In this document: positions 10,224 to 24,000 of the stretch, piece by piece
How the letters are laid out: the number at the start of each line of letters is the position of its first letter
Position numbering within the stretch: the stretch's first letter is position 1
Notes under the pieces: model-generated
Seen by the model: only the letters and a program-made list of their open reading frames with translations
Database searches by the model: none
What the model was told of the DNA's origin: nothing
NCBI GenBank assembly: GCA_963678675.1
Contig: OY783196.1
Coordinates: forward strand, 30,172,827-30,236,826
Source: Xiphydria camelus
Taxonomy: Eukaryota > Arthropoda > Insecta > Hymenoptera > Xiphydriidae
Length of the DNA: 64,000 bases
Reading direction: 5' to 3'
Made by a program: the position numbers and the translations under genes

Positions 10224-11989
10224 ATAACCGACAATTAATTACGCGTTACCAAATCATTTGGGAACACAATCAGGTGCAAATTAAGTTAATTCGTTGAAAT
10301 AAAACCATCCACATTAGTTGTTTACCCGATATAAAGCGATGGAGGAAATGACAATCAGGAAGAGTATAGGTACGATCAGGCAATAATGAATATCACGTGG
10401 CGTCAAATTCCCACGCGCGTCCGCAGGGTATCTTTGAGACAGTTATATTGCGTGAGATCCAAAGCCTCCCTCAAATTGCAATTTACATCATCGGACGGTA
10501 TTCCAAAGGATCATGCAAGACGACCCCTTCACCCGTGTATACGCAAAATGCATTGGACTCTCGATACCCGCGCGATTTTGTATCGTTCCTCTCGACGACG
10601 GACTCGAAAACCCCGTCATATTATCGATGAAATATTGGACGAATCGATGCGGGGTAGTGGTACCAGGGTAGTGCGTGCACGACTATTTCGCGGCATCGCT
10701 CACCCGCTCCGCCTACGCGCACGAGAGAGGTTCACCCCTCGCGTCGCGCGCGGTCGGTACGGTGTGTCACCTCGGACGCGACGATAGGCGAGTGCGTGGA
10801 AGTGGGGGAAGAGTCGGCAAAAAGGGGGTTCTTCGAGTTGGCCTCCGTCCTGCGTCGCGCGACACGGTGTTCGGGGGTCAACTCTCGAGCAGCGCGACGC
10901 GGCCGATTCTACGCTACCGTCCGTCGGCCCGCGACTTCGCCGTTGTAGGTGGGTGTCGCGGGGGGATGGAAAAGACTCTCGAGCGCGCGCGTTCTCCGTC
11001 GTCGCGTTGGAGAGGAAGCGACGGAACAAAGATACCGGACAGAGATAGCGAGGACGCGCCGCCGGAGAAGCCGAGGCGAATCGTCGCTCGCGGTAGCGAG
11101 AGAAAGAGGGAGAAAAAGAAGGCGAGAAAGAGAGCGCGCGAGCCAGTCCCGAAGTGGTGCGGTAGCGGCGAGGCGCACCTGACCCCACCCCCGGCCCCGC
11201 TCTCGACTCTCCCCGCGCTGTGCCCCCCTCGCGCGTCTTATACAGTATATCGCACGCGCGTCGCTTCCCACCCACCCCCTCTTGCAGCCGCGCGCGGCAC
11301 AGGCACGGCTAGGCACGGCACACCGCGCACGGCGGCGCATTCGAGCCACCCCGCTCCCGTCACCGCCGTTACCGGAGTGTCGTGTCAGTCTATCGGCAAC
11401 CCGCGTACCAGTCGTGTCGCAGCGCTCACGCAATAATTATTCCTTACTTGTCGGCGTTCATTTATGATTTGACTTCGATCCCGACTCGGTCAGTTTTTCC
11501 GTTTCTCGCTTTATCTCACGGTGTTCCCGGTATCGTATCGTTTCCTCGCGACGGTGTCGACGGTCGAGCTGCATGGGCCTTCCGATAAGAGGCGAGCGGT
11601 GTCAGCGGGCCCCGGCTTTCGTCGGTATATCGATTGCTTTAAAATAGACGCGTGGAACACCTGCTCGACGCCCCTAGCGTGTGACAGGTGCAGCGGCGCA
11701 GCGATAGGGGTGGTGGTGGAGGCGGCGGCGGCGGCGGCGGAGGCGGCAGCGGCGGAGGTGGCGAAGGAGTGGAGCGACAGCGACAACGACGGCGACGACG
11801 ACGGCGTTCGCAGGGAGAATCTTGGAGCGATACGACTTGGAGGCGCCTGTCGTCTTCGCCGGTACAACCATAACGCCGCCCGCTCTAAAACGCCCGAGAC
11901 GGGATACGGTGGACTCTTCGCCGCCACCCGCTCGCACTGCCGTTCCCGCTCTCACGAACCCAGGCCCCTCCAGCGAGCTCGCTTCTATC
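10224..11989 (+). promoter_or_regulatory. Presumed cpo promoter region and 5' UTR
   Basis: There is no supportable protein-coding gene before the cpo start codon. GC and CpG content rise sharply from about 10640. A purine-rich stretch lies at 11040-11150 and a GGC/GGA trinucleotide repeat at about 11708-11760. In the cpo frame the last upstream stop is TAG at 11705-11707, and the first in-frame ATG after it is 11990. The transcription start cannot be placed from sequence alone. Confidence 0.4.
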
Positions 11990-12052
11990 ATGGACGCTCC
12001 GCTGTCGCAGAGCATGGACTCCGTCAACACGGTGGCCACCGGCGAAGACGAG
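11990..12052 (+). CDS. cpo: cpo coding exon 1
   Basis: It encodes [20 protein letters not shown] plus E (21 codons). The start is the first in-frame ATG after the stop at 11705. The exon ends GAG before the donor GTTCGT, phase 0. The open frame 5' of the ATG (from 11708) is low-complexity Arg/Thr/Ala-rich and has no other ATG. Confidence 0.85.
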
Positions 12053-15000
12053 GTTCGTTCGGATTTTCGATCGCTCGCTACGCGCTTCCCTCCTCCCCGC
12101 GAACCCCTCTCCCGGCGTTCGCCGCCACCCTCTCCCCGGCGCATCCGCATCTACCCTCTACGCGGCCCGTTCCCACGTCGACGAGTACGATACACACGGG
12201 CGGGCATCTCCCCGCGACCGAGTCTCCCGTATTCTCGTCGATCTCGAATCTCCGACTCTCGAACGATTCGCGCCGCTCGTCGCGCGTTCATCGCGTCGAA
12301 GAAGAAAAAGTCGCTCCATTCCGCTCTCGGCGCTAATGCGGGTGGGCTATACGCACGCATACGTAAAAGGACGAAGCGCGGAGACGCATGCGCGGATACG
12401 CACGCGTGCAAGCAAACCCTTCCGCCCCGCGCGCTCTCGCCTTCGGCGGGAATTCGATCGTACCGCAGTTGGAGGCGGTGGTGGTGGTGGCGGCGGCGGC
12501 AGTATGCCGCGCAGGTGACGTTCGTCCGTTCCTACGTACGTCCGTCCATCCGCCTGCCGCCTGCCCGGCTCGCCTGCTTTCCTCGCCACCTGAGCGACGC
12601 GCCGCCGGCCACGCTTGTTATTGATTTTTCCGCAACGCGAGCGACTCGCGGTGGCGTGGTGTCACGTCATACGGACGAGGATTAGGCCGCGGACACACTA
12701 TTTTCACGTCACGTGAACTCACGTGAGATAGCACGTATAGCATGGGACAATAAAATCACCGATATCTTAACCCATTTGTTTCGCGTGACGTGACAGCAGT
12801 ATGTCTGATGGATTTGAATACACGATGAAATATTAAATTACATTTTTCGAGCGACACGTGAGCTCGGCTCGTGTGAGCTCACGTGACGTGACAATAGTGT
12901 GTCCGCGGCTTGCGGTCGGCAACACATGCGCCGGTTTGACTTAGGTCGTATCTTTCCGGCGTCCCCTCTGGCGCATCTCGCCTCTCTTTTGTCCACGCCG
13001 GGGGTTTCTCCGGCGAGCGAGCTCTCGCTGCGCGCACGTGAATCCGCGCGACGGGAGGATTCGCGCGGAAAAGGAGCGCGTTTAAATAATTTATCGCGCC
13101 TCGCTATCGATCGCGGTTCCGGACCTAGGCCGCTGCTTTTATCTCCGCGGAGAAATCGACAAAGGCCGAGAGGCCGACGCGAATCGAACCGATGCGGTCT
13201 GCGCTTTTCAGCGACTCGACAAAAATAACGAACGAGCATCCGAGATACCGCGAGATCGGAAGACGAGATCGAACGATCGTCTCTCCCACACGTCGGACTT
13301 TGCGTACGTGTCCACGGTTACCGAAGCGAGTACGTACGTCAAAGTTCCCTTACCCTGGCCGTATATACCGATTCGTACGCGGACGACTGGCGAATATTAA
13401 ATTCGGGCCGCGCTCTCGAGAACCGCTCGACGTTGCCGCACGACCGCGGTCGATATCGCGAGAGAGGGACTGAATTTTGCACGCTACTTCGGCGTTGCTC
13501 CCGTGCCCCGGACTAGGTCTTCCCTCTTTTTACGTCGAACGGCGAGCGCGCGGCGAGGGTCGGCACGGAGGAAAACGCTCGCGGGAATTGACTTTTAGAT
13601 CCCATTAAATTAATGAAAGAGACGAGTCTTTCGAGATCGCCCGTGAATTCGGTGGAAACGGCAGGAATGTCTGTACGACGCCGGGGTGGCTCTCGCGTTC
13701 TCAAGCACTCTTGGGCTTTTCGACGATAGCGTGCATCCGCCGCGCCACGGTTGATGCTTGTCAGACGGAGCGCTTTTCCATTTCTTCGGCGAGCTCTTTC
13801 GGATACCGTTGAACGGCGGGCTGTACTCGCGTTTTAAAGGGAAGTACCGTAACTAATGATTGAAGGCTCTGAAAAATTTAATAATTTTCTTGTCGTTAGC
13901 GCGGCAGCTTTAAAAGTGAGATTCGTGCGTTCCGTGCTCTATTCGTCAAACGAATAGAACAATGTAGATGAAACGAGGATCTTTGTACTTTTAATTTATC
14001 AATATCGTACTGACGCTAACAAATGCGCAACGCAAACCTTTTCCAATTTTCACCTCATCGCGTTTCAAGATTTCTCTCACGCCGTACAAAACTCAGCAGT
14101 TTTCGCGACACACGCGCGGAGCTCTCATCCGCGCTGGAGAACAGAGTCGCGCCCGCGTTTGCACCGCGCGCAAATTGGCCGACCTCATTTGGAAAGCGAT
14201 GCCGTGCTCGTAAGCGCGCGGCCGCGCGTGTATCCCGCGTCGAGACGCGCGGAGAGTCAAAGGTGTGTTCTCTCACCCGTTAGATTTACGAGGAAAAATG
14301 CAAAATCCTCATCCGCGCGCGTCTCGCTCGCTCGACGAGTTTATCGCCGGCCAATTTCCGCGCGTATGAAGGTTCCTCGACGCGACACGCGCGCGTCGCG
14401 TCGGTGGCCCGAACTCAAAATCCCGAACCCCTCCGAAAGATTGCGCGCGGCAGTTACTCCGAGGCGAAACTCGATAATCTTTCCTCTTTGTGCGAGCGCG
14501 GCGAGGGGACGGACGCGGGCGTAGCGCTGTAACTTAAACCAATTTCCCACGGAGCGGGGTCAACGCGAAAGGCCGTTACCCACGGTTCAACCTGCGGAGA
14601 TTACTTTCTAGATCCGGTCATTTCTACGCGCCGCCGGGAAAACTGGAGCTCGCCGCCGCGCGTTTGGTAAAGCAACGCGTGACGCGAGAATTGTACACTC
14701 TGTCTCGCGCGGCTTCGAAATGACGAAACGAGAACCGAAAGGGGCGAACTTCGATAGATTCGTTCGTAGGATGCGTGTAATCTTCCGTATTTGTACTGTA
14801 CGGAATAAGAAATTTGCGATGAGTTTCGGGACAAGGCCAATTTCTTCTTATGATAACTGCAATTTTAGCAAAAATGTATAACAGTTATCGCAACAATAAA
14901 TTGACCTTGTCCCGCATTTTACCACAAACTTTGTAAGTGTTATGATTAATTTTTTTTCCCTGAGAGAAATATACGATGCTTCGTAGAAATGAGTCACGAT

Positions 15001-18000
15001 TCCGAAGGGAGCGCAGAGTAGACCGAGACGAATCGAATCGCGCGAATCACCGATCTATATTTCTAAGATCGCGATGAAAACGATCATCTCGATCGTTCGC
15101 ATCGCTTCGTTCCTCCCCAACGAAGTAATACGGATGATCGAAATATTCATTTTTATCACGATCTGACAAATATGGATCTGTGATTCGATTCGCCTCGGTC
15201 TGCCCTATACCTGTGTGAACGCGCGTAATACAGATTTGCGCGCCGAGAAAGAATTACGCGCTCCGTTTCTCCGCGTTACGAGGCGTAAAAACGGGGACGA
15301 ACTATCAATCCATGCTGTTTATGAGACGGGACAAAGCGTTGCGGCGGCGGGAACAGTCGAGGTGCGAATATACTATACGCGCGGCGTCGATGTCTATGTA
15401 TGTACGCCGCGCGCCGGGCCGCGAGAAAAATAGTCGGGAACGCGCGGGAGAAGTAAGAAAAAACTTGGACGCGGAAAGCCAGGTAGTAATAATAATACCC
15501 CGTCCGCGCGTATCCGCGCGCTCTTTATCTGGCGACGGTTCGGTGCCTCCGCTTCGGCCGAGCGTCGACGACGCGCAATCGCGTATACGTATGTATAGCG
15601 GGCGAAGTTGTCGGCGGCTAATATGGAAATGCGAAAAATTGGTGTCGCGCGAAAATGCGCAATCATCGCGCACGGCGAAATTGGAGCGGGAGCGAGGAAA
15701 GAGCGACTCGCCCGGGATGAAAGCGATTATTCGGATTTCCTTTCGGTCGTTTGCCGCGAGGCGCGAATTTAGCGGAAGCGTCGGTTTCGCTGCGACGACC
15801 ATCGTTCGTATACCTAATCGGCGCGGGCCGCTGGAATCACGCGCGACGATTATTACTCGCCGCCGGTCTTTGGATCGATCTGGCGCGCAACGCGCGGCCA
15901 ATCCGACGCGGTATAGGCGATCGCGCACGTGGCGGTCAACGATCTCAGGAGGGAGAAGAATCGACGCGCCGCGCGGCGTACAGGCATCTGCCGAGGATAG
16001 CGCCGGCTTCCGGAACGGCAGGTGTTCGGATAAGGTTCGCTTGCACCAAGGAGCGCGTATTTTCCTCGCCACACGTCCTTGCGGGCGCGATTACTCTTTT
16101 CCGTTCGGGCGTGCCTATCGCGAAGAATGCTCGCTTCGCTTTTGGAGCGTTTTCCGTTAAAAAGGCCCGAATATCGGAGCGGAACGGCTCCGTTTTGCTC
16201 TTTCGGGGCATTATTTCTTCGTAAAAGTGGGCGTGGCCACCTGCTGTCGACGGATTCGTATTACCTGAGGAAGGAATTTATTTCGCGTCGAATATGCGTC
16301 ATCTCGAGCGCGTTTCCGTCCCGTGCAGCGTATGAACCGAGGCCCGCCTCGATTCGTAGTCACCCTCGTCGGAGGACAGGTGGGATTCGGAGGGGTAGCG
16401 CGCGTGCCCATCTTTTCGTTCGTCGTTCTTCCCTCACAACATGCTTCCTTCCGATACCTGTGTTCGCGTCCAGATTTCGTCGAAATTCACCGTTCCACTG
16501 AGAGAAATCGAGAAACGAAATATTTCATACGCCTGAAACGTATACGCAGGGTGATACTCCGCTGTAAGGAGTATCTAGCGGTTGCCTACCACCAGGCGCA
16601 GCTAGCAGACCAACGTTGCGCCTACCGGAAGGCGAGCGCAAAATCCTCGGAATGCGAAGTCCGAGGCGTATCGTTCCGCAACCACTCGAGACCCGACAAT
16701 CGTATCGACTTCGACTCCGCGACGGAAGGCTTACCCGAGCCGCGTACGGATGCGCATTTATCTTCGATGTCGCGACTTGGACGTGGATTTATGCGCGCGG
16801 CCTTCTCGGCGGAAACCGTAATTTTTGCCGGGAATCCGCCAAAAAATTCGACCCTCCGCGCGAGTCGCATCGCTCGGTCTGCGCCAAGATCGCGACAGAT
16901 CGATAACAAAGTACAACGCGTATCGAATTCGCACGACCGGGGGACCGATATTATATAACGAACGAACAATGGGAATAGACCCGTAGCGGGAGGCATTATG
17001 GCAGAGCGGATGTTGTATAACGGTTAGCCAGCCAAGAGGAACGACGAGAGCAGCAAACCGTAAACGCTACGACCGTTCAACCTCTCCGGCGTGCCCGCGA
17101 ACTCGAAATAATATTTCCCGCATCCGAAGCGCGGGTTCGCCTTTTTTTCTTCGTCGCCGATCGCGATCGGAAATCGGCTACCGATCGGCGGCGCTCGCCG
17201 TGACTCGCGCGAGGTGTTTCCTTCCATTAGCCGGGAATTGCGCGCAAGGACGGCTGTAATGCGTTGTAGGGGGAGTGCACGGGTGGAAGGAGGGGGGTGA
17301 GTCACAGGCGCGCGCGAAGCTAGAAATGTATCATACCGTCGTTATACCGAGTATGTACAAGTATTTCGACGGCTCTTCGCGCGAGGCATCGCCCGTGCAG
17401 TTGCAGCATCGGATCGATATCGAACGAAATCGTCGAGCGATCGCCCGTCGACATTTGTATCGGGTGAGAGCGCTCGTGATTTATATACACGTCGAAGGGG
17501 GTAGACACCGAATACCCTCGATCTCTCGAAAATAGAGCGTCTCGAATGCTCGTCACGCAACGGCTGCGCGGATTTTTCTCAAAGCGATTTCCAAGTACAA
17601 GCTTCGCTGAGGATTATCGCGATTCGTTGTATATCGATATTCAGATGTGCCGGAGATAAAAGTCTACCGAGCAAAATGAAGAGTGAAATGGCGGATGACC
17701 GTAAAAAATCTCATCCGTATCGCACATACCGAGGGCGAGCAATAAAAGCGCGACGATATTTTAATAAGAGCATTTTTTCCGCTCGGATAAGGTGCAACGC
17801 GGTGATACCCGCGCGCGTTACATCCTCTCCGCTGCGGCCCGTCGCCGCAGAGAGCGAGCGGCCACCGCCGGAGGTCGGTTTCCGCGAGATTTTAAACCCG
17901 AGACTCTCCGCGCGCGCCCCCGGCCGACAGCACTAAGGGATATAAACGAATCTCGTATTTATTATACGAGGCGCGGAACGGCGCGACGGAGCGCGCGAGG

Positions 18001-21000
18001 CAAACGGCCGGGGAGAATCAAATTTTACGCTGGATTAATTCCGCCGGTGTAATCCGTTCGCGTCCGGTCGACGATTCGTCGTCGCTCGACGCTCTGCTTC
18101 CTCGCGACGCGATGTTTGTAGTACCTGTGCGAGGTACGGTTGAATATGGTTTTCTCGTTAAAAAAATATTCATATTATACCTATGTTTTTAAATTCCATT
18201 TCAAGTCTGTATATGTAGATGTTCAATATCGCACGAAAAAGAAAGCGTCTAAAGAATAATTATTCGCAGAGTTATAAGCGCATTTCTCTTCGCAACGTTT
18301 ACATCATCGAAGTGCAAGAGAAATGCACTTATAACGAGCAACGAGTGCGAGAGAAATTGTCTCACAACGCGATGACGTAACTGCATTTCAAAATATCGTT
18401 CTCTAGCTTCGATAAGAGCGAAAATAAAAAATGGAAAAAAAACCCGAGGTAAATAACTTCGACTAAATGTTTTGAACCCCGGCAATAAAAAAAATCAGCA
18501 AGTAAACCGAATTTTCCGCGAGCGAACTACTCGCACGGGGATTTGGGGTTTGCGAGGCGACTCTTTTAATCGTTTTTCACCGCGCGAATAAGCGATGCAC
18601 ACGTCGATGCGTTCGCTCTCCTCGCGCGCGACCATGATCCGTACAGCGAAACGACTCGCACGGTATCTCTCGTACTTTATTCATCCCGCGGTATTTTCGC
18701 AGCCTCAACGACGCGGCGGAATCGTTTCTTCGGGAATGAATAAGTGATCGGCGTGCCGCGTTCGGCCGCCGGAGTTTCACGCTACCGCCGTCGCCCGTCG
18801 ACAGACTTTGCGACGCCGCCGTCGCACGCTCGCGGCGTCCTCGCGCTGCAGTTCGATCGCGCGGTAACGGTACAGCGATACGGCCCGGCTCTGGAGGCGG
18901 GTTGCATGACGTACCATCGGCGGTGGCACCTATCGCGGGCTATAGCTCGGCATCAATAATAAAAAGCATACGAGGTCAAAGCAATTGTAAAGTGCGCTCG
19001 TACCTATTGCTGCACGATGACGGGGCCACGCCATGTGCTCGGTCCTCGCATACATTTGCGGCGCGTCGTCCGCGCTTTCCGAGCTTTTGTTCTCCCGATG
19101 GCGCTTCCAACTCTGCTGCGCTTTCTCATCGTCGTTTCGAGATGCGAACGAGTGCAGCGGTAATCCCGAGTCGAAATTTTACCACTGCTTTGATGCTTTT
19201 GATACTCCATTCGACGTACCATTGGCCCGCTCAGCCTATAAGCTTGTATTTTAAAGCTAAAGTTGGTGAAATGTTCGCTAACGGACCATTTTAGGCTCAA
19301 CACGGGGTTTCAATATGACGGAAAGTCGACCTACTGCGAGCCTAAAAGAACAGGTCTAAAATTTCGACTCGGAGCGCTGCTGTTCCCGAGTCGAAATTCC
19401 ACTTCTACTTTGATGCTTTTAATATAGGTACTCCATTCGGGCTATCATTAATCTGCACAGCTTATAAGCTTCTATTTTGAACCTAAAGTTGGTGAAATAT
19501 TCACTGACGAACTATTTTAGGCTCAACACGGGGTTTCAATGCAACGGAAAATCGACCTGCTGTAAACCTAAAGGAGTAGGTCTAAGAGTAACATTTCGAC
19601 TCAGGTTTGGACGGTCTTCGATTACTGTTCCCCGAAGGGAGAGCGAAGAGTACCTGTGTGAAGTAGTCACAGGGTAAATTAAAATTTGATTATTCGTCAT
19701 TTTTCTCCGAACGACGTAAATGAGCACGAGAAATTGACTTCCTTTAAAGCGATCGAATGGAATACGTATAGCTCGCCGCGACGAACCAGCCATCGGCGCG
19801 ACTCGAGCGAACAATCGCAAGAAGTAGGCAAACCGTTAGGGAGATGTCGCGTTTCCCTTCGAACGCGGCCACGATTCTCGAGGAAAAAAGTATCGAGAAA
19901 AACGGTGACGAGCGAACGTCGAGAATCCTCGTCGAAACGCTTCGATCCACGATTCGATTCCCGGATCGTCGCGCCGATCCCCGGGACGGTAATCGCGCGC
20001 CGTCGTTCCCGTTCGTGCGCGCCGAGCGCCGTCGAAAAACCATACGGGAGTTAGGTATACGGGGCTCGCGTACGGGGCCGCGCACCGCGAGAGCGGCAGG
20101 CGTAGTTCCGCCGGCGAAACAAAACAGAAAAAAAGGAGACACCGGAGCTCGACTCCGCTGCGCACCGAACTCGTTTTCGTCGAGTCGGACTTCACCTAGG
20201 TTCGACCCCTGCAGCTCTCTCGGCCCTCCGTACCTACCCGTCTATACACGTTTGACCTACATTGCACGCGCGTACACGGTGCACGTAACCGAGAAGGGAA
20301 CCTCCCCCGCGCGTCGATATATATCGACGATAAATCAACGACGCGCGGACGCCGTTGAACGTATATATCGGTATAGCCGCGAAAATTATCGATATGCGGA
20401 CATTTATCGGCCCGCGTCGCCGGCCGGAATTGCTCTGCGGATCCTCGGGTCGCCGGATGTGTTCGTGTACGCGCACCCTGATCCGGTTGAGAGGGTGTGG
20501 AAAGGCGCTCGCGACGCGGAAAATTGCATGGACCGTATATTTGAAATAATCGACGCGACACGGGCGCGATCGAAGTTCGCACGGGTTCGAGATATCGTTT
20601 TCTCGTTGGAAACGCGCAGTTTTTCGAAATACCGATACGCCGAGTCCTTCGGTCGTGCTCGCCCGAGTGATTTTCGATTTCACGGGTAGCTGCAGGCTGC
20701 AGGTTGCAGTAGCGCGCGACGCGAATGCGACGAATCGCGGGCTGCAGGGGAGCGAGAGGTTGCAACGAAATCCGTATTGCGACGAGGCGTCGTGACACCT
20801 CCTTTTCGTCCGTCTTCCGAGAAAGCGCGCTTCTGGTGTGACTTTCCATTCGCGTCGCCGAATTGATCCTCGAATACCCGCCGCCGACGCGGCGACCCCG
20901 ACGAACTGACGACACTTTCCTGTTTCCCCGTTTCCGAAGAGATATCCAATCCGAGATGTTCGCAGGAAAGCGGACTATCGATCGGTCCCTGCGACTCGCG

Positions 21001-24000
21001 TCGCTCGCTTGGCAATTCGTTTTTCGCAAAAAAATACTTATATTTTTTAAACGAACTTGTAATCTGTATATATAGCTATATTCGATGTCACGCGAAGAAG
21101 AAAATGACCGAAAAAGTAATTATTTACCGAGTTATAAGTGCGTTTATTTCGACTGTATTATGACGTCATCGAGAAGACACGAAAGATGCGAGAGAGCTAG
21201 ACCATTAATACTACGACGTGCGCTGTACCTTTGCGTATCGTTTCCTGCCTAAATAAAGTTGAAAATTAAAAGTGTACAAACACCGAGCAAATAATTGCGT
21301 CCAAATTTGTCAGACCTGCTTTAAGAAAAATAGCGAGAGAACCGAATTTAATGACGTCGAGCTTTCAAACGTACTTTTGTATAATTAATCGACGATCGCG
21401 ACGGAGGGACGAATTGATGCGAGTTTCGCGCGAAAGAATCGGGATTGATCTGAGCGTGACGATTGATCGGACAATTGCTTCGTTGTGAGGCTAAGCGATT
21501 AAATACAACGATTCGCATCCAATCGCAGAGACAATTCGGACGAAACGATCGAAACCAGCTGTTGGCAACGGATCCGTTCAACCGCAATAGAAGGTATCCA
21601 GTGTGTGTCCTTCGGATACTTCTTCGCCAAAGCGAAAGACCCGCCCGTAATTATTTACGCCCGTCTTCTTCCCAAGCGGCTCGTTTGCCGCGGCAAAGGG
21701 ACATCCTCCCTTCAACGCCCGAAATGCCCCGCGCACTTTATATTGCTTCGGCTCCTCGTCGAACGGGGAGAAAAGATTCGACCCACCCCGTCCGCGACGT
21801 AATTCGCGCAGCGCGAATAGAATGCTAACGCGCGGCCATCCCCGTCCCGCAGCGACGGGCGCTCCGAGGAGATCACCCTCGCGGCCCCGGGTCGATGCGA
21901 CGAAATCGAGAGCCGAGAAAGACGAGCCCCGTGTACAATGGGGTTGCGAGAATAGCGACAATTCGGCCGAGTTATTCGACGCGAAGGGAAAAGTTTTTGA
22001 CGAGAGGCGCGCGAACGTCGTCGTCGCGCGGATGACGAGGGCGGGAGGCGAGTAGAATTTTGATACACCGAGAAAAATATAATTAGGTTGAAATATGAGA
22101 AAACGTCATGCAGTTTGACGCGTTTAGTTATTCTAACCGAAATACTGGGTGGTTGAATCAAATATCAAGTTTACAATCAAATATTTAGTTATTCCAACGA
22201 AAAAGTGGTCAGTTGAACCAAAGAGACGGAGGATCCATATTTCGCGAAATGCTTTGATCGGCGTCTCCAGAATTTTCGTCCGATTGACCGAGTTATCTTT
22301 CTCAGCGCATCTCGAGCGAGACGCGCGGAATTCTCCCTTCCGGGCCGCGTTTCGGCGGAGCGCGACGCTCCGATTTTCCGCAGACGGACGGCGACGTCCG
22401 TCTTCGCGCGGGGATCAAGCAGAGCGTGACCGGAGGTGCGCGAGAAACGCGCTCCCGATGATCGGCGGAGTCGAATCGTCGTTTGTCGTTCGCGTCCGCG
22501 TCGTCGAACGAATCCATTATCGTGCGGCGCGGCGTTTATCCGCCTCGCGCGGCGTGACGAGAAAAGTACGCGGCGTGTATTTTGCGGTGCGGCGGTTCCT
22601 CGAAAGTCGAGAGCGCCTCGAGTTTCTCGCCGTGCGAACCGTGGACGGAACGTCGCGTCGGTGCATTATCACTTCTTTCGCTCGAGTTCCGCTCCGTCTT
22701 GCGCCGTCTTCGCGCTCGGAGAATGCACCGCGCTGCGGTGAGGGAGGCTGCCGACTCGCAGGGGGCGGTCATGCATGCCGGGGACTCGGGAAGTTCGATG
22801 TCGGAGTTCGCGCCGTAACCCTACCACGGAGTAAGCGCGGGTGCGCGAGAATGCCGCATTGCCGGCGCTCCTGCGACTAGGTTGCAGCCTCGCTCGCGCG
22901 ACGTATGTACGTTGCGTATCGTTGGACGCGCGGCATCGCCGAGGAAGGAGATAACGCGATCGGCGATGATTTTTGAGTGTTAGAGGGGAAGGTCATTTAA
23001 TATACACCTAGGAAATTTAGTTAGATCCTCGGTCGCACTTAAAGTTTCTCGAGCGGTACAGGGGCTTTTTCCCTGCTAAAAGTTAGTCCACTGAAGTACA
23101 GTAACACTCTAAAGTATGTTCTTCGTGCGATGTGGCAACAACGTTTGACGCACAGTAGTATGTGTATATCTGTGAGTTCAAAGATGGAGCCCAAAACATC
23201 TGGTCATGCATCTGTGACGTCATGCAACGTTGCCACATTGACTTATCAAAGGTTAAATTTATAATGAACAATTAATACAAAAATAACAGGCTTTTTAATG
23301 AACGTGAAAATTGGTATAGATGATTTCAGTTCATTAAACTTGCTGTTCAAAAAATTTCCGAATTTGTTCACTATTTTTCTAAGAAATATCGCGGTTTGTT
23401 AGCTATAATCCATAAGAACACGTGTTATTTTGTTATTCAAAAATCTTTGCAACGAGCTTCTTAAAAGACTTGAAAATTTAACTGAATTTTTTGTTTACTT
23501 CAATCTACCGAATGCAATCATTTTCAAGCATTTCTCACTATTTTTAGTACAACGCTCGAGAATCCTTAAATCAGTAGTAATAGACGCGTCGTTCGACGCG
23601 TATCAAACGATTTTCCGTCCCAATGCACTCGTTGCATCGCGGAGAGTGCGAAGGAGGAGCTTTCGCGGTTGCGACTCGAACAAAATAAGATCTATTGTAT
23701 AATAATTTGATCTAATTTGATCTGGTTGGATCTAATCTACATTTCGGAACAGATCGTTCTAACGAGATCTGAGTTCTGATCGGGTCCGACCAGATCAAAT
23801 TAGATAAAATTACATTTAAATTATTTTTGCTCCGGGGGAGGGACCTCTTCGCCACTCCGATTCGATTAAAAAACGTTCCCTCCGCGCCAGGTCGCCGTTA
23901 ATTTTCTCAATTACAGAATCTTTCAGAACGATGAGCCGCGAAGATTCGGTTTATATGCATACCGATCGCTAGATCTCTCTCCGGTGAACGGAGCGGGCGA

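Noticed and set aside
11822..11989. N-terminal extension of cpo starting MERYDLEAP
   Set aside because: The codon at 11822 is TTG, not ATG. The in-frame upstream region back to the stop at 11705 has no ATG and is Arg/Thr/Ala-rich, so 11990 is preferred, although the open frame is 285 bases long.
10675..12685. Several long overlapping Arg/Ser/Pro-rich frames on both strands around cpo exon 1
   Set aside because: They overlap in four frames, are low in complexity and reflect GC-rich, stop-poor DNA; only 11990-12052 is supported by protein similarity and splice signals.
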